This document shows, in pieces, positions 1 to 5,263 of a stretch of DNA of 6,483 bases. The notes below the pieces were generated by a model. The model was given only the letters and a program-made list of their open reading frames with translations, had not been told where the DNA came from and did not search any database. The position numbers and the translations under genes are program-made. The number at the start of each line of letters is the position of its first letter. Position 1 is the first letter of the stretch. The DNA comes from Chloroflexota bacterium. Lineage in GTDB: Bacteria > Chloroflexota > Dehalococcoidia > JACPPY01. The stretch covers positions 1-6,483 of the forward strand of contig JACPRR010000103.1 of assembly GCA_016189825.1 (NCBI GenBank), given 5' to 3'.

Positions 1-497
1 TAATCGGTGACGAACGAGGCGAAATCGTGCGTCCCTTCCAGGTCGCGCGCCGCCCGCGCCATCGCCTCAACGTCCAACGGCTGCGGCACCAGATGTGCGC
101 GCCCCTTTCTCAGGGGAGAGCGTGTTCTGCTGTTAAGGATGTGGTACTCGTACTCGCGGCCCGTCGCCTGCCGCAGGACATTGAAATCGTCCCTCACCCG
201 GTGCGCCGACCGCACGGCAATATCCTCGGGCAAGTAATGGTTAAGAGCGCTTCTGAAGACCTCTGCCGGGTACTGAGCGCCGGTGCGGAAGCTTGCCACC
301 TGTCCCCAGGCATGGACCCCCGTGTCGGTCCGGCTGGCCGCGAGGACCCTCCTGCGCTCGCCCGTCAGTCTCGTTATCGCTTTTTCCAGCTCTCCTTGTA
401 TCGTGGGAACCCCGGACTGGTATTGGAACCCGCAGTACCGTGTCCCGTCGTACTCCAGTATTAGCGCTATCTTGGACGTCTGCCCGTCGCTAGTCAC
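1..497 (-). CDS. truA: tRNA pseudouridine(38-40) synthase TruA, 3' end cut by the window edge
   Basis: TruA converts uridines 38, 39 and 40 in the tRNA anticodon arm to pseudouridine. The 165 complete codons visible cover the N-terminal half or more of a protein usually about 250-270 residues long. The frame shows the family start pattern LEYDGT (residues 14-19), then RYCGFQYQS, and the catalytic motif SRTDTGVHA (55-63), where Asp58 is the expected nucleophile. [16 protein letters not shown] and GTHDFASF follow, both typical of TruA. I chose GTG at 497-495 because it puts the EYDGT motif at the usual distance from the N-terminus and overlaps the rplQ stop by 8 bases, suggesting coupled translation. 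I see no clear ribosome binding site before it, so the exact start is less certain than the gene. The frame stays open to base 1. In Chloroflexota and Gram-positive bacteria truA often follows rplQ, which fits. Confidence 0.95.
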   Translation of the reverse strand, partial: MTSDGQTSKIALILEYDGTRYCGFQYQSGVPTIQGELEKAITRLTGERRRVLAASRTDTGVHAWGQVASFRTGAQYPAEVFRSALNHYLPEDIAVRSAHRVRDDFNVLRQATGREYEYHILNSRTRSPLRKGRAHLVPQPLDVEAMARAARDLEGTHDFASFVTD

Positions 498-852
498 CAG
501 CGGGAATGAGATCGACCCGGGCAACAGGCGCAGCATCACCCAGCCTGGGGCCAAGTTTCGTCATCCGGGTGTATCCGCCGTTACGCGTCGTATAGCGCGG
601 CGCGATCTCCTTGAACAGTTTCTCCACAAGCTCTTCGTTGGTCACGAACGCGAGGGCCTGGCGCCGCGCGTGCAGCGTGCCCGCCTTGCCCAGGGTAATC
701 ATTTTCTCCGCGAATTTCCGGGCCTGCCTGGCCTTCATTTCGGTCGTCGTCACCTTCTCATAGCGGATCAGGTCGGCAACGAGGTTCCGGTATACGGACA
801 TCCGCTGCGATGTCGTCTTGCCCAGCTTATGGCTATCTACTCGGTGTCTCAT
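490..852 (-). CDS. rplQ: 50S ribosomal protein L17
   Basis: L17 is a protein of the large ribosomal subunit that lies near the peptide exit tunnel. The 120-residue product has the usual bacterial length and begins with the characteristic MRHR. It carries the family core [20 protein letters not shown] (residues 22-41) and the signature [19 protein letters not shown] (91-109), with a short C-terminus ending PAGD. The ATG start lies inside the end of rpoA, giving a 20-base overlap in a different frame. The Shine-Dalgarno match before it is weak (GGAA), so it probably depends on ribosomes that have finished rpoA. Its stop codon in turn overlaps the proposed truA start. Nothing is missing or disrupted. 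Confidence 0.98.
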   Translation of the reverse strand: MRHRVDSHKLGKTTSQRMSVYRNLVADLIRYEKVTTTEMKARQARKFAEKMITLGKAGTLHARRQALAFVTNEELVEKLFKEIAPRYTTRNGGYTRMTKLGPRLGDAAPVARVDLIPAGD

Positions 853-1840
853 CGGTTTCCGCGCTTTCCTGAATTGCCGGCACTGGGTCAGCCAGTTCCC
901 CCGCCGCGCCTTCGCCTTCGGTCGAGGGGATGTTAATGCCCATGTCAGCCAGAGCCCGGATAACTTCTTCCCTGGACTTCTGGCCGAAGTTGGGAAGATT
1001 GGGAAGTCCTTCCTGGCTCCTCTCCAGCAGCTCGCCCACCGTGCCCATCCCGCCGCGTCTCAGGCAGTTAAGGGTACGGGTGGAAAGCCCGACCTGCTCT
1101 AGCGGCATGTCATATTGTTCCGGCGGGACGGACAGGCGGAGGGAGGTCTTCCTGCCCTCGCGGACCGACATCTTCGCCAGGTCTCGGAACAACACGAGCT
1201 GTCTGGTCAGTATGTCCGCGGCCTGGCTGACAGCCTCGACGCCGCTGATGGTGCGGTCGGTCCATACCTCCAGAACCAGTCGCTCCACATTTGCTTCCTG
1301 GGCCCCGATTATGGGGTCGACGGTATAGTTGACCCGCTTGATAGGCGTGTAGATGGCGTCGGTAGGAATCACCCCGATGGGCAGTCCCTTGCCGGTCTCA
1401 GCGGGGACGTATCCCTTGCCTATTTCCACGTTGAATTCCGCGGTGAACCGCCCGTCGGAGGCGTCGATGGTCGCGAGGTGCAGGTCCGGGTTGACCACAT
1501 CGAAGTCGGTCGACGCCTTGATGTCTCCGGCCTTCACTTCTTTGCTGCCCTGCACGTCCAGTGTGAGCGTCCCCGGCCGCTGCGAGAGGGAACGCAGCCG
1601 TATCGCCTTCACGTTAAGCAGGAACTCCATCGCATCTTCTTTGACCTGCGGGATGGTGGTGAATTCGTGCTGAAGGCCTTCCACCTTCATCCAGGTGATC
1701 GCCGCCCCGGGCAGAGCGTTGAGCAGCACCCGCCGCAGTGCGTTGCCGAGCGTGATCCCGGAACCCCTCTCCAGAGGCTCAACGGAAACGCGAGCATAGC
1801 CTTGCTCACTTGCCTGGATTTCTAATTGAGGTTCCGCCAT
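833..1840 (-). CDS. rpoA: DNA-directed RNA polymerase subunit alpha
   Basis: The alpha subunit forms the dimer on which beta and beta' assemble, and its C-terminal domain contacts promoter UP elements and activators. The 335-residue product shows the N-terminal dimerisation domain from about 10 to 235, including GNALRRVLL (32-40), whose second arginine matches the assembly-critical Arg45 of E. coli. A linker follows, then the C-terminal helix-hairpin-helix domain at about 247-300. In that domain Arg255, Asn258 and Cys259 (STRTLNCL) line up with E. coli Arg265, Asn268 and Cys269, and FGQKS (285-289) supplies the second DNA-contact patch. The last 30 or so residues form an acidic tail with little predicted structure. 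The ATG start lies 17 bases after rpsD; a GGAG sits 11 bases before it, a longer spacing than usual. The end overlaps rplQ by 20 bases. The domains are intact. Confidence 0.99.
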   Translation of the reverse strand: MAEPQLEIQASEQGYARVSVEPLERGSGITLGNALRRVLLNALPGAAITWMKVEGLQHEFTTIPQVKEDAMEFLLNVKAIRLRSLSQRPGTLTLDVQGSKEVKAGDIKASTDFDVVNPDLHLATIDASDGRFTAEFNVEIGKGYVPAETGKGLPIGVIPTDAIYTPIKRVNYTVDPIIGAQEANVERLVLEVWTDRTISGVEAVSQAADILTRQLVLFRDLAKMSVREGRKTSLRLSVPPEQYDMPLEQVGLSTRTLNCLRRGGMGTVGELLERSQEGLPNLPNFGQKSREEVIRALADMGINIPSTEGEGAAGELADPVPAIQESAETDETPSR

Positions 1841-1857
1841 CTACTTCGTTACTCCGA

Positions 1858-2487
1858 TTATTTCGAGTAGTACTCGACGATGGCCTTGCCATCGAAGCTC
1901 ATCTCGATATCGCCCGAGGCTGGCGCTGAGGCGACGTGCGCCACCAGCGTGTCCGCTTCCAGCGCGAGCCATGCCGGTATCAGCTTCCCCTTGACGCTCT
2001 CCGCAAGCCCCTTGTAATACTCGTTCTTGATGCTGTTGGGGTGCCAGGCGACTGCGTCTCCCGTTTTCACCAGCACCGACGGTACATTGCACCGTTTGCC
2101 GTTGAGCATGATATGGCCGTGGCGCACGATCTGGCGCGCCTGTGACCGCGACTCGGCGAAGCCCAGCCGGTACACCACATTGTCCAACCTTCGCTCAAGG
2201 AGCACGACGAGGTTAGTCGCGGTGATGCCGGGCTGCCGTTCCGCCTCTGCGAAGAACCGGCGGAACTGGCGCTCCAGCATGCCGTAGCTGTATCGCGCCT
2301 TTTGCTTCTCTCGAAGCTGGATGCCGCGGTCCGAGATCTTCTTTCTCCTCGGGCCACCCCGCATCGGCCTTTGCTGCGCCCGCTTCTCCATGGCGCATTT
2401 GGCGGTCTCGCAACGTGAACCCTTAAGAGCAAGCTTGCCGCCAACACGGCGGCACAGCCTGCACACTGGTGAAGCAATTCGTGCCAA
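1858..2487 (-). CDS. rpsD: 30S ribosomal protein S4 (zinc-binding form), TTG start
   Basis: S4 is a primary 16S rRNA binding protein that starts assembly of the small-subunit body; in several bacteria it also represses its own operon. The 209-residue product has four N-terminal cysteines (Cys9, Cys12, Cys26, Cys31), the zinc-binding version of the fold. Next come SDRGIQLREKQKARYSYG (52-69) and the S4 RNA-binding domain at about 98-160, including RLDNVVYRLGF and SRSQARQIVRHGHIMLNGK. The start is TTG: it gives the usual family beginning MARI, and AGAGGA lies 7 bases upstream. No ATG gives a full-length S4; the first in-frame ATG is residue 33, after the zinc site. It lies 28 bases after rpsK and 17 bases before rpoA, as in many alpha operons. 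Confidence 0.98.
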   Translation of the reverse strand: MARIASPVCRLCRRVGGKLALKGSRCETAKCAMEKRAQQRPMRGGPRRKKISDRGIQLREKQKARYSYGMLERQFRRFFAEAERQPGITATNLVVLLERRLDNVVYRLGFAESRSQARQIVRHGHIMLNGKRCNVPSVLVKTGDAVAWHPNSIKNEYYKGLAESVKGKLIPAWLALEADTLVAHVASAPASGDIEMSFDGKAIVEYYSK

Positions 2488-2494
2488 CTGTTTA

Positions 2495-2500
2495 TCCTCT
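2495..2500 (-). promoter_or_regulatory. Ribosome binding site of rpsD
   Basis: On the minus strand AGAGGA sits 7 bases before the TTG at 2487-2485. It supports that TTG as the true start of S4, since the frame offers no ATG or GTG near the expected N-terminus. Confidence 0.75.
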
Positions 2501-2515
2501 CAGCGAATGTAAGTG

Positions 2516-2902
2516 TTAGACGCGGCGTCTCTTGCGCGGGCGGCACCCGTTATGTGGCACCGGAGTGACGTCGTGGATTCCGGTCACGAACAGGCCTGAT
2601 GCCTGCAACGCCCTGATCGCCGCCTCGCGGCCGGTACCCGGGCCTTTCACGAACACCTCCACCTGGCGCAGTCCGTGTTCCATGCCCCTGCGCACTGCCT
2701 CCTGGGCGGCGAGCTGCGCGGCAAAGGCAGTCCCTTTCCTGGAGCCCTTGAATCCGCCCGTGCCCGAGCTTCCCCAGGCGATCACGTTCCCTTGCCGGTC
2801 GGTAAGTGTCACAATGGTGTTGTTGAAGGTCGATTGGATAAAGGCCTTCCCCGCAGGTATTGCCTTTCGTTCCTTCTTCTTAACACCCTTTTTCTGTGGC
2901 AT
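2516..2902 (-). CDS. rpsK: 30S ribosomal protein S11
   Basis: S11 lies on the platform of the small subunit near the mRNA exit and contacts 16S rRNA and S18. The 128-residue product starts with a basic stretch (residues 4-13), then shows [18 protein letters not shown] (26-43), [19 protein letters not shown] (45-63) and the C-terminal signature [18 protein letters not shown] (111-128). The PHNG asparagine is the one reported as isoaspartate in E. coli S11. The frame can be read from a GTG two codons earlier (2908), but that GTG is only one base from the Shine-Dalgarno sequence. The ATG at 2902 has GGGAG at a normal 7-base spacing, so I use it. The gene follows rpsM after 57 bases that contain a GC-rich stem-loop, and precedes rpsD by 28 bases. 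Confidence 0.98.
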   Translation of the reverse strand: MPQKKGVKKKERKAIPAGKAFIQSTFNNTIVTLTDRQGNVIAWGSSGTGGFKGSRKGTAFAAQLAAQEAVRRGMEHGLRQVEVFVKGPGTGREAAIRALQASGLFVTGIHDVTPVPHNGCRPRKRRRV

Positions 2903-2909
2903 CAGCACT

Positions 2910-2914
2910 CTCCC
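2910..2914 (-). promoter_or_regulatory. Ribosome binding site of rpsK
   Basis: On the minus strand GGGAG lies 7 bases before the ATG at 2902-2900. It directly abuts the 3' arm of the stem-loop at 2915-2950. The spacing decides between the ATG and the GTG two codons upstream in favour of the ATG. Confidence 0.75.
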
Positions 2915-2950
2915 GCCGGGCGGTCACCCGTTGCCCTGGGCTCGCCCGGC
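2915..2950 (-). promoter_or_regulatory. GC-rich stem-loop between rpsM and rpsK
   Basis: In the transcript the 8-base arms GCCGGGCG (2950-2943) and CGCCCGGC (2922-2915) pair perfectly, with a 20-base loop and one possible further G-U pair outside (2951 with 2914). The 3' arm ends right beside the rpsK Shine-Dalgarno sequence. No U-run follows, so it does not look like an intrinsic terminator. It may control rpsK translation, shape mRNA processing, or simply reflect high GC content. Arms and positions are seen directly; a regulatory role is inference. Confidence 0.45.
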
Positions 2951-2959
2951 ATTTACCGC

Positions 2960-3346
2960 TTACTTCTTGCCGCCGCGCTTCTGGCCGCGTCCGGCCACGG
3001 TCTTCCTTGGCCCACGCTTGGTGCGGGCGTTGGTCCTTGTCCGCTGCCCGTGCACCGGAAGGCTGCGACGATGCCTCAGCCCCCGGTAGCTCCCAATCTC
3101 GATGAGACGCTTGATATTGAGGTTGACCTCTTTCCTGAGTTCACCCTCAACCTTGAAGTTCTTGTCGACTATCTCGCGGATCCGGTTGACCTCATCTTCC
3201 CGAAGGTCCTTGACCCGTATCTCCCCGCCTACACCGGCCTGGCCGAGCACCCGCCTTGATGTGGCTAGTCCCAGGCCATGGATGTAGCCGAGAGCGACAT
3301 CGACCCGCTTGTCCTTTGGTAGATCAACACCCGCAATACGTGCCAT
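2960..3346 (-). CDS. rpsM: 30S ribosomal protein S13
   Basis: S13 sits in the head of the small subunit, forms bridges to the large subunit and contacts P-site tRNA through its tail. The 128-residue product has the canonical start [10 protein letters not shown], the helical N-terminal part with [14 protein letters not shown] (21-34), a coiled middle region at about 45-80, [19 protein letters not shown] (85-103) and the very basic tail [12 protein letters not shown] onward to GGKK. Position 99 is His in LPVHGQRT where many homologues have Arg; both occur. The ATG has AAGGT about 8 bases upstream. The gap from rpmJ is only 32 bases, too short on its own to hold an E. coli-style S4-binding pseudoknot leader. 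Confidence 0.98.
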   Translation of the reverse strand: MARIAGVDLPKDKRVDVALGYIHGLGLATSRRVLGQAGVGGEIRVKDLREDEVNRIREIVDKNFKVEGELRKEVNLNIKRLIEIGSYRGLRHRRSLPVHGQRTRTNARTKRGPRKTVAGRGQKRGGKK

Positions 3347-3378
3347 CGCCTGTTACCTTCAAATCCTGGAATTGCTAT

Positions 3379-3492
3379 CTATCCCTGGCGCTGCTTGTGC
3401 CGGGCATTGCTGCAGATGACGCGGACGACCCCGTGGCGCCGCACCACTTTGCATTTGTTACACCTGACTCTGACTGAAGCCCTGACTTTCAT
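3379..3492 (-). CDS. rpmJ: 50S ribosomal protein L36 (zinc-binding form)
   Basis: L36 is the smallest common protein of the large subunit and helps fold 23S rRNA domains. The minus-strand frame encodes 37 residues, the standard length, beginning [15 protein letters not shown] and ending NARHKQRQG before TAG. The zinc ribbon ligands are Cys11, Cys14, Cys27 and His32, so this is the zinc-dependent form rather than the cysteine-free paralogue. GGAG lies 6 bases before the ATG. An in-frame ATG 12 bases further upstream (3504-3502) would add four residues (MERN) but overlaps the Shine-Dalgarno sequence, so the shorter start is preferred. It is the first gene after the predicted internal promoter. 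Such a short gene is easily missed in automated calling. Confidence 0.97.
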   Translation of the reverse strand: MKVRASVRVRCNKCKVVRRHGVVRVICSNARHKQRQG

Positions 3493-3508
3493 GTTCCGCT
3501 CCATGCGC

Positions 3509-3534
3509 GCAAAGCTGAATAATACAGCTTTTGC
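3509..3534 (-). repeat. Inverted repeat enclosing the -10 box before rpmJ
   Basis: Arms AAAGCTG (3511-3517) and CAGCTTT (3525-3531) are exact inverted repeats around a 7-base centre that contains the -10 hexamer. Two further G-C pairs (3509-3510 with 3533-3534) are possible if base 3532 bulges. As DNA it could be an operator; as RNA it could form only in transcripts that read through from upstream, since the predicted start lies inside it. There is no U-run, so it is not a terminator. Confidence 0.5.
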
Positions 3535-3547
3535 TGGCACACGTCAA
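3519..3547 (-). promoter_or_regulatory. Predicted sigma70-type promoter for rpmJ and downstream alpha operon
   Basis: On the minus strand TTGACG (3547-3542) is separated by exactly 17 bases from TATTAT (3524-3519). Each hexamer matches the consensus at 5 of 6 positions, at the optimal spacing. The transcript would start near 3515-3510, leaving a leader of about 20 bases that contains the rpmJ Shine-Dalgarno sequence. It lies in the 100-base infA-rpmJ spacer, the largest gap in this gene run. It would let rpmJ through truA be made independently of secY, adk, map and infA. The sequence match is direct; activity is inferred. Confidence 0.65.
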
Positions 3548-3555
3548 TGTTGACG
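3542..3555. repeat. Palindrome covering the -35 box before rpmJ
   Basis: CGTCAA (3542-3547) and TTGACG (3550-3555) are perfect 6-base inverted repeats separated by two bases. One arm is the predicted -35 hexamer read on the minus strand. It could be a dimeric repressor or activator site, or chance. No -10-like sequence follows the other arm at a suitable distance, so a divergent plus-strand promoter is not supported. Confidence 0.45.
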
Positions 3556-3592
3556 CAATCCGTCGCAGACGAACGCCGTCTCGCTGCGCCCC

Positions 3593-3808
3593 CTATAGCC
3601 GGTAGGTTATGCGCCCGCGGCTGAGATCGTATACAGATAGCTCGACCAGCACCTTGTCACCGGGCAATATCTTTATGTAGTGAAGCCTCATTCTTCCTGA
3701 TATATGCGCCAGCACCGAATGGCCGTTGGGCAAGTCTACCCTGAACATCGCATTCGGCAGCGCTTCAACAACCGTGCCTTCTACCTCAATAGTCTCTTTC
3801 TTCGGCAT
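3593..3808 (-). CDS. infA: Translation initiation factor IF-1
   Basis: IF-1 binds the A site of the small subunit during initiation and works with IF-2 and IF-3. The 71-residue product is full length and is a single OB-fold: [20 protein letters not shown] (residues 7-26), [20 protein letters not shown] (28-47) and [20 protein letters not shown] (50-69) follow the family almost throughout. The ATG at 3808 has GGAG 5 bases before it. A second ATG four bases upstream is out of frame. It starts 18 bases after map and ends 100 bases before rpmJ. An extended -10 box overlaps the map stop codon just upstream, so infA may have its own promoter as well as reading from upstream. Confidence 0.98.
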   Translation of the reverse strand: MPKKETIEVEGTVVEALPNAMFRVDLPNGHSVLAHISGRMRLHYIKILPGDKVLVELSVYDLSRGRITYRL

Positions 3809-3825
3809 GCATGCTCCAAATATCG

Positions 3826-3836
3826 ATTATAGCACA
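3826..3836 (-). promoter_or_regulatory. Candidate extended -10 promoter for infA
   Basis: On the minus strand TGTGCTATAAT contains a perfect -10 hexamer preceded by TG one base away, and matches the TRTGN-TATAAT extended -10 pattern. No good -35 lies 16-18 bases upstream, which extended -10 promoters can tolerate. The start would fall near 3821-3818, giving a leader of only about 10-13 bases that just includes the GGAG. Part of the hexamer is the CTA-TAA end of map, so coding constraint explains some of the match. Confidence 0.4.
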
Positions 3837-4576
3837 GTGAGAATGTCCGGCTCACCGTTTGTGATCGCTATGGTATGCTCGAAATGCGCCGAGAGCTTCC
3901 CGTCCGCGGTAACGACGGTCCAATGGTTCTCGGCAACCCGCGTGCGCCACGTCCCCTGGTTCACCATTGGCTCGAGCGCCATGGTCATGCCCTCAACGAG
4001 TTCCATGCCCTCGCCATGCGTTCCAAAATTCGGTATCTGCGGGTCCTCATGCATCTCCCGCCCGATCCCGTGCCCGGTGTATTCGCGCACTACTGAGAAT
4101 CCCTTCGCTTCTGCGTACCTCTGTATCGCCGAGGACATGTCCCCGATCCGGTTGCCCTTCCTGGCCGCCGCAATGCCGGCCTTCAGGGCGCCTTCGGCGG
4201 CGGACATCAGTTCGCCCGCTTCTGGCGACACCCTCCCTACCCCGACTGTGATGGCCGCGTCACCTTGAAAACCGCCCACGATCGCGCCGACATCGAGCGA
4301 CACGATGTCCCCTTCCCGGATAACCCTCTCCCCAGGTATCCCATGGACGATCTCCTCGTTCACGGAAACACAGAGATGGGCCGGAAAACCACGGTACCCG
4401 AGGAACGAGGGCTTCGCCCCCAGGCGCTTGAGCTCGCGGGCGGTGATCCGGTCCAGGTCCCTGGTCTTCATCCCCGCGTTCAACTCCTTCTTCAAGACCT
4501 GGAGGAGTTCGGCGAGGACGCGACCGGCGCGCCGCATGCTCTCGATCTCCTGCGGGGATTTGAGCACGATCGCCAT
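3827..4576 (-). CDS. map: Type I methionine aminopeptidase
   Basis: This cytosolic metalloenzyme removes the initiator methionine from new proteins when the second residue is small. The 249-residue product is the compact type I form, with no N-terminal zinc-finger extension and no type II insert. All five metal ligands are present: Asp95 (SLDVGA), Asp106 (FQGDAA), His169 (GHGIGREMHE), Glu202 (ALEPM) and Glu233 (AHFEHT). The conserved substrate-binding His78 is in NEEIVHGIPG. The ATG at 4576 follows the adk stop by only two bases, and its AGGT ribosome binding sequence overlaps that stop, so translation is probably coupled to adk. The secY-adk-map-infA order is typical and links protein export, nucleotide balance and protein maturation in one transcript. 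Confidence 0.98.
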   Translation of the reverse strand: MAIVLKSPQEIESMRRAGRVLAELLQVLKKELNAGMKTRDLDRITARELKRLGAKPSFLGYRGFPAHLCVSVNEEIVHGIPGERVIREGDIVSLDVGAIVGGFQGDAAITVGVGRVSPEAGELMSAAEGALKAGIAAARKGNRIGDMSSAIQRYAEAKGFSVVREYTGHGIGREMHEDPQIPNFGTHGEGMELVEGMTMALEPMVNQGTWRTRVAENHWTVVTADGKLSAHFEHTIAITNGEPDILTVL

Positions 4577-4578
4577 CG

Positions 4579-5235
4579 CTACCTGGTAGGGCGCCGCCCG
4601 ATCGCCTTGAGAATATCCCGACCGACAGCGTCGATCGGCCTCTCCCCGTCTATCTCGGCCAGCATACTGGACTTCCGGTAGTACGCTACCAGGGGCTCTG
4701 TCTGCCTGAAATATACCTCTATGCGCTTCTTCACCGTCGCCGCGGTATCGTCATCCCGCTGGTAGAGGTCCCCGCCACACTTGTCGCATTTCCCGGCAGT
4801 CCTCGGCGGCAAGTTAACCACGTGGTATGGGGCCTGGCACTTGCGGCAAATCCAACGCCCTCCCAGACGGGCCTGCAACTCCTCAGATGAGACCTTTATG
4901 TAAACTACCTTGTCGATCGCCATGTTCCGTTCCACCAGCGCTGCGTCAAGTGCGCGCGCCTGCTCCAGGGTGCGCGGGAAGCCATCGAGTATGAAGCCCT
5001 GCCTGCAATCAGGGGCGGCGATCCTTTCCAGTATCATCCTGATGGTGATCTCGTCGGGCACCAGGGCGCCTCGGTCCATGTAGGACTTAACCAGGTTGCC
5101 GAGCTCGTTCCCCTTGTGCGCAGCCTCGCGGAAGAGGTCGCCGGAAGCGACGTGGACAAGGCCGAAGGCCTGGACTATCGTCTCAGCCTGTGTGCCCTTG
5201 CCGGCCCCTGGGGCGCCCAGCAAGACAACGCGCAA
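4579..5235 (-). CDS. adk: Adenylate kinase with zinc-binding lid, TTG start
   Basis: Adk interconverts ATP plus AMP with two ADP and keeps adenylate pools balanced in the cytosol. The 218-residue product has the P-loop GAPGAGKGT (7-15), the AMP-binding segment SGDLFR (31-36), FILDGFPRT (81-89) and the long lid form. The lid carries Cys130, Cys133, Cys150 and Cys153, a four-cysteine zinc site common in Gram-positive-type and other bacterial enzymes and absent from E. coli. RIEVYFRQTEPLVAYY (171-186) is the usual C-terminal helix. The start is TTG at 5235-5233: it begins the expected MRVVLLGAPG, and GGGAGGT lies 7 bases before it. The codons just upstream contain no ATG or GTG in frame. It follows secY by 28 bases and precedes map by 2. 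Confidence 0.98.
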   Translation of the reverse strand: MRVVLLGAPGAGKGTQAETIVQAFGLVHVASGDLFREAAHKGNELGNLVKSYMDRGALVPDEITIRMILERIAAPDCRQGFILDGFPRTLEQARALDAALVERNMAIDKVVYIKVSSEELQARLGGRWICRKCQAPYHVVNLPPRTAGKCDKCGGDLYQRDDDTAATVKKRIEVYFRQTEPLVAYYRKSSMLAEIDGERPIDAVGRDILKAIGRRPTR

Positions 5236-5242
5236 AGTGCCG

Positions 5243-5249
5243 ACCTCCC
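5243..5249 (-). promoter_or_regulatory. Ribosome binding site of adk
   Basis: A strong GGGAGGT on the minus strand lies 7 bases before the TTG at 5235-5233. It fixes the adk start on this rare initiation codon, and may offset the weakness of TTG. Confidence 0.8.
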
Positions 5250-5263
5250 TTGTCGTCGCCCGC

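Noticed and set aside
283..936. Long plus-strand open frame opposite rplQ and truA
   Set aside because: It lies antisense to two clearly recognised genes, has no recognisable domain, and long antisense frames are expected in GC-rich coding DNA.
1115..1825. Plus-strand open frame of 236 codons opposite rpoA
   Set aside because: It lies entirely antisense to the conserved rpoA. Its composition mirrors the rpoA codons and no family is recognisable.
1863..1877. Perfect 7+1+7 palindrome TCGAGTA-G-TACTCGA near the end of rpsD
   Set aside because: It lies inside the rpsD coding sequence for VEYYSK. The one-base centre cannot form an RNA loop without opening the stem, and the repeated Tyr codons explain much of the symmetry.
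2067..2546. Minus-strand open frame overlapping rpsD in another frame
   Set aside because: It runs through rpsD out of frame and into the end of rpsK, with an arginine- and serine-rich composition typical of frame-shifted reading of GC-rich DNA.
2532..3259. Overlapping plus-strand open frames opposite rpsK and rpsM
   Set aside because: They are shadows of two highly conserved ribosomal protein genes, with no independent coding signal.
3567..3581. Small hairpin AGACG/CGTCT after infA as a terminator
   Set aside because: The stem is only 5 base pairs and no U-run follows on the minus strand. It might add minor structure to the spacer but does not support a terminator.
3726..4268. Plus-strand open frame of 180 codons opposite map and infA
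   Set aside because: It crosses the map-infA junction antisense, and both genes have complete, family-typical sequences on the other strand.
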